A stretch of DNA of 64,000 nt from JBDHWG01 sp039810085 (GTDB lineage Bacteria > Chloroflexota > Anaerolineae > Epilineales > JAHCIE01), in contig JBDHWG010000002.1 of assembly GCA_039810085.1 (NCBI GenBank), positions 62,001 to 126,000 on the forward strand. Reading direction: 5' to 3'. The notes under the pieces are model-generated. The model was given only the letters and a program-made list of their open reading frames with translations. It was not told where the DNA came from and ran no database searches. Position 1 is the stretch's first letter. Each line of letters opens with the position of its first letter. Of the stretch, positions 1 through 6,799 are shown one piece after another. The position numbers and the translations under genes were made by a program.

Positions 1-81
1 CACATTTCTCCGTTGCAGTTCGTCATGTTATTGACGTACCACACGCACTGAATGTGACACAACAACGGCAAGGAGCTTTTC

Positions 82-429
82 ATGACGTCAGGTATGCGAA
101 CCATCATCTACCCGGTTAAGGACCTCGGCCGCGCCAAGACACTGTACAGCCAACTTCTGGGTGTCGCGCCCATCATGGACGAGGCTTACTACGTCGGCTT
201 CAAGGTGGGCGATCAGGATATCGGTCTCGACCCCCACGGCCACCGCCAGGGCATGACCGGGCCGATCAGTTATTGGCACGTCGATGACATCCAGCAAACG
301 CTCCAGCAACTGCTCGACACTGGCGCAGAGCCGCAGCAAGGCATCCGGGATGTTGGCGGCGGCAAACTGGTCGCAACGGTCAAGGACGCCGACGGCAACA
401 TCATCGGCCTCATCCAGTCGCCGTGGTAG
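82..429 (+). CDS. VOC-family (glyoxalase/bleomycin-resistance fold) protein
   Basis: A 115-residue single-module protein of the vicinal oxygen chelate superfamily. It opens with the typical beta-alpha pattern (MRTIIYPVKDLGRAKTLYS) and ends with the VATVKDADGNIIGLIQ strand common to these proteins. Most such short members dimerise and bind a metal in the cytoplasm. The substrate cannot be read from sequence. The ATG at 82 is preceded by AAGGAG at 70-75, a good ribosome site. The 3' end overlaps the convergent PPOX gene by 20 nt. Family assignment is firm; specific function is unknown. Confidence 0.85.
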   Translation: MTSGMRTIIYPVKDLGRAKTLYSQLLGVAPIMDEAYYVGFKVGDQDIGLDPHGHRQGMTGPISYWHVDDIQQTLQQLLDTGAEPQQGIRDVGGGKLVATVKDADGNIIGLIQSPW

Positions 430-940
430 CGTCCTCACGTCCAGCACTCCAGTCGAACACCCAACGTGTCATGTTGTGCAGTTCTTCGCCGTCCCATGCC
501 AGGACCTTTCGCGGTTCGACAACCCAATACGGCGATCCTTCGGCGACCTGATACTTAGCCTGAAACGCGCTATCCAGGCGCTCCCAGGCCTGAGCATCGA
601 TCTCGTCATCCTCGATGGTGCGCGCGACCCCTTCGAGGATGACGACCTTTTCGCCATCCGGTACATGGACTACGATGTTGGGATTGCGCACGAGATGCCG
701 CGCCCAGGCCGTCTGCATGCTGCCTTCGAAGTGGAACCTATTCTCGCACCAGATGCCCCACACCGGAACGGCGTGCGGGCGGCCCGTTGGCGAGACCGTG
801 CTCAGCCAGTAGTGCCGCGCCTGGTCCATCTGCGTAGCGACGAACTCCCAGGACACAAGATTGCCGTCGTCCTCGGGCATGGGGTAGCCCGGAACCTTTT
901 TCGCTGGTGTCGCCTTAGGGATGACGACCGGAGTGAGCAT
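410..940 (-). CDS. PPOX-class (pyridoxamine 5'-phosphate oxidase-like) flavin/F420-binding protein
   Basis: A 176-residue split-barrel flavoprotein. Seen: the HYWLSTVSPTGRPHAVPVWG strand pair, where small PPOX proteins contact the cofactor, and a later VVILEGVART strand. Members of this class reduce or oxidise small substrates with FMN or F420; which cofactor is used here cannot be decided. I take the ATG at 940 over the TTG one codon upstream because GAGGC lies 8 nt before it. That GAGGC sits just after the stop codon of the upstream MOSC gene, with only 9 nt between the two genes, so they are probably cotranscribed. Confidence 0.82.
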   Translation of the reverse strand: MLTPVVIPKATPAKKVPGYPMPEDDGNLVSWEFVATQMDQARHYWLSTVSPTGRPHAVPVWGIWCENRFHFEGSMQTAWARHLVRNPNIVVHVPDGEKVVILEGVARTIEDDEIDAQAWERLDSAFQAKYQVAEGSPYWVVEPRKVLAWDGEELHNMTRWVFDWSAGREDATTATG

Positions 941-949
941 CAACAGCCT

Positions 950-1492
950 CTAGACCCGATCGAGCGGGCGGTGCGGCTTGGGCGGAAGCTCGACCTGGAT
1001 GCTATCGCCGGGCCGCACCTCGCCACCGGCGATGACAATGCCCATGACGCCCGACTTGCGCACCAAGTTCCCCTCGGCGTCGTGGTCCAGCACCGCCGCC
1101 ATCAGGCCCGGCTGGAAGGTATCGAGCTGGGCGCACGGGTTGCGCAACCCCGTCACCTCAACGACCGCGTTCTCGCCAATATGGAGACGCGCGCCGATCG
1201 GCAGCCCAAGCAGGTCGATACCCTGCGTCGTGATATTCTCGCCCATCTGCCCCGCCGCGACCTCGAAGCCTTTGGCCTGCAGCTCGTCGAACAGCTCCGC
1301 ATGCATAAGGTGTACCTGGCGAAGGTTGGGCTGCGTCGGGTCCCGCCTCACGTGCGAGCGATGCTTGACCCTCTCCCCCATGTGCGCGTCCCCCTCTACG
1401 CCCAGACCAGCCAGCAGGCGAATACTTGCCTGGGTCGACTTGCTGAACGTGTGCCTCCCGCTCCGACTCACCGCCATCACGACCCCGTCCAT
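950..1492 (-). CDS. MOSC-domain protein
   Basis: A 180-residue MOSC (molybdenum cofactor sulfurase C-terminal) domain protein. Seen: GLGVEGDAHMG near the start, the AGQMGENITTQGIDL segment, and the VTGLRNPCAQL segment with the conserved cysteine that in this family is thought to carry sulfur for Mo-cofactor chemistry. The frame is open 62 codons further upstream, but the ATG at 1492 has GGAGG 7 nt before it and begins the MDGVVMAV strand typical of MOSC proteins, so I start there. It lies 9 nt upstream of the PPOX gene in the same direction. Confidence 0.88.
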   Translation of the reverse strand: MDGVVMAVSRSGRHTFSKSTQASIRLLAGLGVEGDAHMGERVKHRSHVRRDPTQPNLRQVHLMHAELFDELQAKGFEVAAGQMGENITTQGIDLLGLPIGARLHIGENAVVEVTGLRNPCAQLDTFQPGLMAAVLDHDAEGNLVRKSGVMGIVIAGGEVRPGDSIQVELPPKPHRPLDRV

Positions 1493-1580
1493 CCACGCCT
1501 CCGTCTTCTCTATTGGCTGATAGTTTGTAGCACATTTTGTGAGACTCGGAATACTCTCCACACCCGCCCCTGGTGGGTTC

Positions 1581-3311
1581 CTAGAACAAGCGCGGTTTGC
1601 GGCGCCGCCGCGCAACAACGAAGGCGAGAATGCCAGCCGCGAATGCAAGAATACCCAGCAGGACGGTAAACCCCACAAGGTCTTCCCCAGCCCAGCCCAG
1701 GAAGGGATAATACCAGCGCGCCGACAGAAACGATCTACCCTCAGCCTCCCATGCTTGAATAAACGCGGGCAGTGCCAGCACGCTCAGGCTCACCGTGAGC
1801 GACGCGAAAATGACCGAGAAAGCCAGGGCCAGTTCCCCGAGCCGCTGCGACTCGAGCTGCAGCAGCATCTCGTGGTCACGCGCGAGCAGGGCCTGCAAAT
1901 CCCCCAGGTTTGCTTCCGCATGATCCAGGATATCGGTAATTCCTGACTGGCTCAAAAGTAACTCGAACTTCCCAGTGGCATAGGGAGCATAAGCAATCAG
2001 ATGTGGCGTGGTGATCGTGCGAAGATAAGCGATATACCGGGAGATATTAGCGACCCTCTCATTCATGCGTCCTAAACTCTTCTTGTCCAGATCGTGATTA
2101 TCGCCCAGCAACGGGATCGCTTCGGAAAGGTAGTGCGCAGCAATCTGCTCGACCACTTGCGCAAGCAGGCGGGTTTCGACGCTGAATTCGATACCCCGCG
2201 CGATGGTGTCCCAGTATTCCGCATGGGAGATATACCCGGAAGGGAAGATCACCTTCGTTTCCTTCGGGGTATATCGATAGATGAGCGCGCTTGGTCCCGT
2301 GAAGACGCATATCTCGTTCTCCCACGTGGATTGATTCCGACTCACAATCGCGCGGGCATAGTCAAGGGAGTGTGTAGGATAGTAGTACGTGCTTTTGCCT
2401 TCGAGAATAACCCCTTCCAACAGACCGGAGATAGTTTGGGCATACTCATCGCACGCGATTGTACTCGGACTCAGGATGTTCCTCGTCTTCGTGTCGAAGT
2501 CATAGTCTCCAATTTCAAAGAAGTGGTATAACGTCAGTTCCTCTCTCAGAACACCCAATGTGCCGCCGGAGGGGAATGGCGTTAATTCCAGGGAGAATTG
2601 GAGATTTTGCGCAGTTGAGTGGAGCCGGAAGGCGCATGCTTCCCCAAACTGCCGCATGACCTCGGCTGCCATCTGCCAGAGAACAGGCGGCGACTCCCGC
2701 TCGATATCGGCCATGGAATGCTGAGACGACCACTGCATGAATTGATGAATAGAGGCAATGCGTTCGAGCGCCCCTATACTCTGGCCGTCAGCTTCTAGCT
2801 CACGTAGCTTCCGACGAGCGCTCTCTATGTCGAAATGTCCTTGTAGGCCAATCACATCCCGTGAGATGTCGATGAGCTTCTTTGGTTTCGCGATATCGAG
2901 GCACAGGATGAGCGTGACGATGCCATTGCTGCACAACCGAATCCAGAAGTCCCATTTCCTCCATAATTTAAGGAACTTGTCCTTGAACTGAACGTTGTGT
3001 TCCAATTCTTTCGGGAAGTGCACCTTGTTCTTGTTCAATCGATAGGTTGGAGCAAACCGATCTTCCGCCAGGATTCTGTTGAACACCCCGATCTCGTAGC
3101 CCCGGTGCTCGGTCTCGACATAGCAGTCGTCCCTCGTAAAGCGAGGATCATTGAGGCGCCATTGTCTCAAGAACTCGTCGAAGCGTGCATGGCAGCGCAG
3201 CCGCATGAGAGTCTCTTGAGAATCACTGGCAACGAAGGCGGACAGATCAAAAGCAAGAATAACAAAAACCTTCCCTCGAGCATCGAGATCTTGTTCCAGC
3301 CGCCGTGTCAT
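1581..3311 (-). CDS. Membrane protein of unknown function, C-terminal hairpin of two TM helices
   Basis: A 576-residue protein I do not recognise. The first ~480 residues look soluble and mixed alpha/beta, without a familiar motif. A helical segment (about 465-500) leads into two hydrophobic segments near residues 505-530 and 548-570. It ends with ARRRRKPRLF, which by the positive-inside rule puts the C-terminus in the cytoplasm. The GTP-less CorA-like layout (soluble domain, long helix, two TMs) is suggestive, but no GMN motif is present. The ATG is preceded by GGAGGGGCT and there is a good minus-strand promoter upstream. The gene is visibly AT-richer than its neighbours, a hint of foreign origin. 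Confidence 0.8.
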   Translation of the reverse strand: MTRRLEQDLDARGKVFVILAFDLSAFVASDSQETLMRLRCHARFDEFLRQWRLNDPRFTRDDCYVETEHRGYEIGVFNRILAEDRFAPTYRLNKNKVHFPKELEHNVQFKDKFLKLWRKWDFWIRLCSNGIVTLILCLDIAKPKKLIDISRDVIGLQGHFDIESARRKLRELEADGQSIGALERIASIHQFMQWSSQHSMADIERESPPVLWQMAAEVMRQFGEACAFRLHSTAQNLQFSLELTPFPSGGTLGVLREELTLYHFFEIGDYDFDTKTRNILSPSTIACDEYAQTISGLLEGVILEGKSTYYYPTHSLDYARAIVSRNQSTWENEICVFTGPSALIYRYTPKETKVIFPSGYISHAEYWDTIARGIEFSVETRLLAQVVEQIAAHYLSEAIPLLGDNHDLDKKSLGRMNERVANISRYIAYLRTITTPHLIAYAPYATGKFELLLSQSGITDILDHAEANLGDLQALLARDHEMLLQLESQRLGELALAFSVIFASLTVSLSVLALPAFIQAWEAEGRSFLSARWYYPFLGWAGEDLVGFTVLLGILAFAAGILAFVVARRRRKPRLF

Positions 3312-3406
3312 AGCCCCTCCAGCAACTCAGGTGGGCGGTTGCTCGGTGCCCTGCATGTCGATTCGCCCGCCCTGCGATCCTTCTGGCCTTCCACAAGACA
3401 GGCGTG

Positions 3407-3435
3407 ATTCTACCATAGCACACGTTGACAGACAA
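3407..3435 (-). promoter_or_regulatory. Candidate sigma-70 promoter for the 1581-3311 membrane protein
   Basis: On the minus strand a -35 box TTGTCT (3430-3435) and a -10 box TAGAAT (3407-3412) are separated by exactly 17 nt. A TG one base upstream of the -10 makes it an extended -10. A start near 3400 would give a leader of about 90 nt. Confidence 0.5.
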
Positions 3436-3452
3436 ACCGACGCCGAGACTCT

Positions 3453-3480
3453 TTGACATGACGCCCCTATGGTATACTAA
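3453..3480 (+). promoter_or_regulatory. Weak candidate promoter for the peroxiredoxin gene
   Basis: A perfect TTGACA at 3453-3458 is followed by TATACT at 3473-3478, but the spacer is only 14 nt. Using TACTAA (3475-3480) gives 16 nt at the cost of a poorer -10. It lies about 120 nt before the ATG at 3601. Confidence 0.3.
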
Positions 3481-3600
3481 TGCCAGGACTTGAGCTGCCT
3501 CCGTCGGTGATCCCTGACTTTGCGCACGTAAGAAGATGGTCTATTCCAGCACTAGAAAGTAGTCAACTCCACGACCGGTTCTCTTCGAAAGGAGATTGGG

Positions 3601-4062
3601 ATGTTGCACGTTGGCGACATGGCCCCTGACTTCGATGTCCTGACTGATGAGGGCACACGCCTCAAGCTGTCGGATTTGCGCGGCAAGACGGTCATTCTCT
3701 ACTTCTATCCCAAGTCCGACACGCCTGGCTGCACGAAAGAGGCGTACTCGTTCCGCGACGCTTTCCCGCGCTTCAATACCGATCGCGCCGTTGTCCTGGG
3801 CATCAGTCCCGATGACGTGAAGGCGCAGGCCAAGTTCAAGGCCAAGTACAATCTGCCGTTCACTCTGCTGGCCGACGCCGACCACGCAATTGCCGAGGCC
3901 TACGGCGTCTGGGGTGAAAAGAGCATGTACGGCAAGACGTACTGGGGTGTATCCCGCGAGACGTTCATCATTGGCCCTGATGGCAAGATCGAGCGGGTGT
4001 TCGAGAAAGTAAAGCCCGAAGGCCATGCCGAGGAAGTCCTCCAGGCTTTGCAGCCCACATGA
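3601..4062 (+). CDS. bcp: Peroxiredoxin, Bcp/PrxQ type, lacking the usual resolving cysteine
   Basis: A 153-residue thioredoxin-fold peroxidase that reduces H2O2 and organic hydroperoxides in the cytoplasm. Seen: FYPKSDTPGCTKEAYSFRD with the peroxidatic cysteine in the PGCT motif, and the downstream WGEKSMYGKTYWGVSRETF segment typical of Bcp. Many Bcp proteins have a second cysteine five residues after the first; here that position is tyrosine. The protein contains a single cysteine in total, so it must work by a 1-Cys mechanism with an external thiol. AAAGGAG lies 6 nt before the ATG. Full length for the family. Confidence 0.93.
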   Translation: MLHVGDMAPDFDVLTDEGTRLKLSDLRGKTVILYFYPKSDTPGCTKEAYSFRDAFPRFNTDRAVVLGISPDDVKAQAKFKAKYNLPFTLLADADHAIAEAYGVWGEKSMYGKTYWGVSRETFIIGPDGKIERVFEKVKPEGHAEEVLQALQPT

Positions 4063-4146
4063 ACCTTGTGACGGTGAACCACGCCGTACCGCACTTGTCA
4101 TTGGCTGCCGGTGGCAGGCTTTGCCACTTTCAAGACGGCTTTGGAC

Positions 4147-4175
4147 TTGACAGGATTTCACTTTTGCTGTAAACT
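4147..4175 (+). promoter_or_regulatory. Sigma-70 promoter of the cold-shock gene
   Basis: TTGACA (4147-4152), 17-nt spacer, TAAACT (4170-4175). Transcription would start near 4182 and give a ~130-nt leader before the ATG at 4311. Long leaders are characteristic of cold-shock mRNAs. Confidence 0.65.
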
Positions 4176-4224
4176 AGCGGTCGTAGAACGCTCTTGGAAG
4201 TTGCTCCTTAGCCTGGCTGGACAC

Positions 4225-4256
4225 GTCGCCGAGGTTCTCATCTTGGCGGCTTTTTT
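4225..4256 (+). terminator. Intrinsic terminator-like hairpin inside the cold-shock leader (possible attenuator)
   Basis: Arms GTCGCCGAG (4225-4233) and CTTGGCGGC (4242-4250) form a 9-bp stem with two G-T wobbles and an 8-nt loop, directly followed by six T (4251-4256). It lies between the promoter at 4147-4175 and the cold-shock ATG at 4311. It would therefore either end a ~75-nt transcript or act as an attenuator. Confidence 0.55.
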
Positions 4257-4310
4257 GTTGGCTCGGTTGGACACGCGGATCTACAGTTATTGCATCAGGA
4301 GAGATGTCTC

Positions 4311-4547
4311 ATGTCCGAACGAGTCACCGGCACGGTCAAGTGGTTTAACGCGACGAAGGGCTACGGCTTTCTGAGCCAGTCCAACGGCGCGGATGTCTTC
4401 GTCCACTACAGCGCCATCCAGGGTCAGGGCTACCGCAACCTGGAAGAAGGCCAGAACGTTGAGTTCTCTGTCGTCAGCGGGCCCAAGGGCCCGGCGGCGG
4501 CGGATGTTGTGGTGCTGGACGCCGCTTCGACCCGCAGCAGGTACTAA
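4311..4547 (+). CDS. Cold-shock domain protein (CspA family)
   Basis: A 78-residue single cold-shock domain that binds single-stranded RNA/DNA and acts as an RNA chaperone. Seen: VKWFNATKGYGFLS (RNP1) and DVFVHYSAIQ (RNP2), plus the conserved GPKGPAAADV end. The frame is open upstream to 4290, but AGGAGA at 4298-4303 lies 7 nt before the ATG at 4311, and MSERVTGTVKW is the normal family start. The next gene encodes an RRM protein 66 nt downstream on the same strand, and a strong terminator closes the pair. The two are probably one cold-responsive RNA-chaperone unit. Confidence 0.95.
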   Translation: MSERVTGTVKWFNATKGYGFLSQSNGADVFVHYSAIQGQGYRNLEEGQNVEFSVVSGPKGPAAADVVVLDAASTRSRY

Positions 4548-4613
4548 GGTGAGGGGCAAGTCGAGCTGGCTTGCCTCACCCACGGCGCGGCCAGGCCGCC
4601 CAAAAGGAGCATT

Positions 4614-4949
4614 GTGAACAAGAAACTCTACGTCGGCAACCTGTCTTACCGTACAGACGCCGAGACGCTGCGCAGCCTCTTCAGTGAGGCCGGCGAGGTC
4701 GCAGACGTCTACCTCCCCACCGACCGTGAGACCGGCCGCGTCCGTGGCTTTGGCTTCGTCGAGATGGGGAGCGAGAGCGACGCCCAGGAAGCCATTCGCC
4801 GTTTCGACGGCTACACGCTCGACGACCGACAGATTCGCGTCAACGAAGCGCAGGAACGGCAGGGTGGCGGCGGCGGCGGTTACAACCGCGGCGGCAGTGG
4901 CGGCGGCAACCGGGGTGGCAGCCGCGGCGGCTCGCGCCGACCCTACTAA
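4614..4949 (+). CDS. RRM-domain RNA-binding protein with Gly/Arg-rich tail
   Basis: A 111-residue protein with one RNA-recognition motif (residues 3-80) and a glycine/arginine/serine-rich tail. RNP2 is KLYVGNLSY and RNP1 is RGFGFVEM. It resembles the small Rbp proteins of cyanobacteria and other bacteria, which are often cold-induced. Start codon is GTG at 4614, with AAAAGGAG just upstream. The RGG-like tail (GGSGGGNRGGSRGG) suggests extra RNA affinity or condensation behaviour, which is inference. Confidence 0.95.
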   Translation: MNKKLYVGNLSYRTDAETLRSLFSEAGEVADVYLPTDRETGRVRGFGFVEMGSESDAQEAIRRFDGYTLDDRQIRVNEAQERQGGGGGGYNRGGSGGGNRGGSRGGSRRPY

Positions 4950-4967
4950 AACGACAACGAAATAGCG

Positions 4968-5002
4968 AGAGGGGTGCGGCACACGCTGCACCCCTCTTTT
5001 TT
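4968..5002 (+). terminator. Strong Rho-independent terminator after the csp-RRM unit
   Basis: A 13-bp stem (4968-4980 with 4985-4997; core GAGGGGTGC/GCACCCCTC) with a 4-nt loop runs into six T (4997-5002). It begins 19 nt after the RRM stop codon. Confidence 0.9.
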
Positions 5003-5039
5003 GTTGTGCTAGCGGTCGGCCCCGTCTGGCGCGCGTTTG

Positions 5040-5059
5040 GGTTGAGAATGTTCTCAACC
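5040..5059 (+). promoter_or_regulatory. 20-bp palindrome, candidate operator
   Basis: GGTTGAGAA and TTCTCAACC form perfect 9-bp arms around a TG centre. It lies between the terminator at 5002 and the GTG at 5126, and its TTGAGA could serve as a -35 box, so a bound dimer would block transcription. No -10 box of good quality was found. The regulator is unknown. Confidence 0.45.
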
Positions 5060-5125
5060 TGCTGGCATGTCTCTTGCACCCCTCTTTCCAGACATGGCAT
5101 GGCATTTCGCAACAAGGAGGAGCGC

Positions 5126-5422
5126 GTGAGCGACAACAAGGTTCACCCTGAGACGACCGGCGGCCAGGGCGACGTGCCCGGCCCGCTGACACAAGGCAGC
5201 GAGATCAAGGGGACGAGCACCGGCAGCGGCCTCGGCCCTGGAACGCTGGACGGCCTGAACGTCTCGTTCGGCGATCAACCCGAGGACTCGAAGCAGAGCG
5301 GCGACCCGGACACTGAGGATTGGACCGGCGGCGAGCGCCTGACACGGGAGCAGGCCAACCGAGAGGGCACGCCGCGCAGCGATGCTCTCAACGCATCGCC
5401 GATGGACGACGATCCAGAATAA
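5126..5422 (+). CDS. Small acidic, probably disordered protein of unknown function
   Basis: A 98-residue protein rich in Gly, Asp, Glu, Thr and Ser with no hydrophobic core, signal peptide or TM. I do not recognise a family. The GTG at 5126 is chosen over the in-frame ATG at 5099 because AAGGAGGAG ends just before it. It sits behind the 5040-5059 palindrome and 41 nt before the erythromycin-esterase-like gene, so the two may be cotranscribed. Charged, glycine-rich small proteins like this are often stress-related; that is only a guess. Confidence 0.65.
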   Translation: MSDNKVHPETTGGQGDVPGPLTQGSEIKGTSTGSGLGPGTLDGLNVSFGDQPEDSKQSGDPDTEDWTGGERLTREQANREGTPRSDALNASPMDDDPE

Positions 5423-5463
5423 GACGAGCAGCCGCGTGATGGGGGAGTGGGAGGCGAGAGGGA

Positions 5464-6795
5464 ATGGATAGACAGGTGGTGGATGCGGTTCGTGCGGCGG
5501 CGCATCCCCTGCGCGGGACGCCTGAAGACTACGACCCACTGCTGGACATGATCGGGGACGCGCCGCTGGTCTTGCTCGGCGAGGCATCCCACGGCGCCCA
5601 CGAGTTCTACACCGCCCGCGCCGAGATCACGCGGCGGCTCATCACGGAGCGAGGCTTCAACGCCATCGCCGTCGAGGCGGACTGGCCCGACGCCTACCGC
5701 GTCAACCGCTACATTCGCGGCGCGGGCGATGGCGTGACGGCCATCGAGGCGCTCGAGGGCTTCAAGCGCTTTCCGCAGTGGATGTGGCGTAACGCCGACG
5801 TCCTGAACCTGATCGGCTGGTTGCGCGACCACAACGCCGCGCTCCCGCCTAACCGCCGCGTCGGGTTCTATGGCATGGACCTCTACAGCCTATATGCCTC
5901 GATGCGGGCGGTCATCGACTATCTAGAGAAAGTAGACCCGGAGGCGGCGCAGCGGGCGCGCTTCCGTTATAGCTGCTTCGAGCACTTCGGCGAGGACCCG
6001 CAGACCTACGGCTACGCGGCGACGTTCGGCATTTCGGACTCGTGCCGCGACCAGGCCGTCAGCCAGCTGGCCGAGTTGCAGCAGCGCGGCTGGCAGTATC
6101 TCAACACCGACGGACGCGAGGGCGAGGACGAGTACTTCTACGCCGAGCAGAACGCGCGACTGGCGAAAGACGCCGAGGAATACTACCGCTCGATGTTTGA
6201 GGGCGACGTGGCGTCGTGGAACCGCCGCGACCAGCACATGTTCGACACCCTGGTCGCACTGGCCGAACACCTCCAGCGCCGCCAGCGCGAGCCGAAGATT
6301 GTCGTCTGGGCGCACAACTCGCACCTGGGCAACGCCGCCGCCACGGACCGGGCGCAAGTGGGCGAGTGGAACGTCGGCCAGCTCACGCGCGAACGCTATG
6401 GGCACGACGTGGTGCTCGTCGGCTTCAGCACCTACACGGGCACGGTGACGGCTGCGTCCAACTGGGACGCCGATGCTGAGCGCAAGCGCGTCAATCCGGG
6501 CATAGCGGGCAGCTACGAGGCGCTTTTCCACGCCATCGGCATCCCGAACTTCCTGCTGCGGCTGCGCGACTCTGACGCGCTAGCCGACGCGCTCAATACG
6601 CCGCGCCTGGAGCGCGCCATCGGCGTCATCTACCGGCCGCGGACCGAGCGCATCAGCCACTACTTTTACGCGCGCCTGGCGGACCAGTTCGACGCGCTCA
6701 TTCACTTCGATGAGACACGCGCCGTGGAGCCGTTGGAGCGGACACCGCTCTGGGAGACTGGGGAAGCGCCCGAGACGTTTCCCTCTGGCGTGTAA
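5464..6795 (+). CDS. Erythromycin esterase-family hydrolase
   Basis: A 443-residue protein of the EreA/succinoglycan-biosynthesis-like family. Seen: VLLGEASHGAHEFYTAR with the conserved Glu and His, AVEADWPDAYRVNRYIRG, the VVWAHNSHLGN motif with its catalytic-site histidines, and ISHYFYARLADQFDALIHFD near the end. True Ere enzymes open the macrolide lactone, but most chromosomal homologues like this have no proven substrate, so I would not call it a resistance gene. A GGAGG-containing purine run precedes the ATG at 5464. It ends 4 nt from a convergent gene. Confidence 0.9.
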   Translation: MDRQVVDAVRAAAHPLRGTPEDYDPLLDMIGDAPLVLLGEASHGAHEFYTARAEITRRLITERGFNAIAVEADWPDAYRVNRYIRGAGDGVTAIEALEGFKRFPQWMWRNADVLNLIGWLRDHNAALPPNRRVGFYGMDLYSLYASMRAVIDYLEKVDPEAAQRARFRYSCFEHFGEDPQTYGYAATFGISDSCRDQAVSQLAELQQRGWQYLNTDGREGEDEYFYAEQNARLAKDAEEYYRSMFEGDVASWNRRDQHMFDTLVALAEHLQRRQREPKIVVWAHNSHLGNAAATDRAQVGEWNVGQLTRERYGHDVVLVGFSTYTGTVTAASNWDADAERKRVNPGIAGSYEALFHAIGIPNFLLRLRDSDALADALNTPRLERAIGVIYRPRTERISHYFYARLADQFDALIHFDETRAVEPLERTPLWETGEAPETFPSGV

Positions 6796-6799
6796 GCCC

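Noticed and set aside
284..1669. A 461-codon plus-strand open frame across the VOC/PPOX/MOSC genes
   Set aside because: It is antisense to two well-supported genes, and its translation is Arg/Pro-rich without any family pattern.
4111..4130. GTGGCA/TGCCAC hairpin with TTT after the peroxiredoxin gene
   Set aside because: Only a 6-bp stem and three T; too weak to call a terminator.
5464..6795. Calling this gene a macrolide-resistance determinant
   Set aside because: Homologues are widespread on chromosomes with no shown macrolide activity and there is no mobile context.
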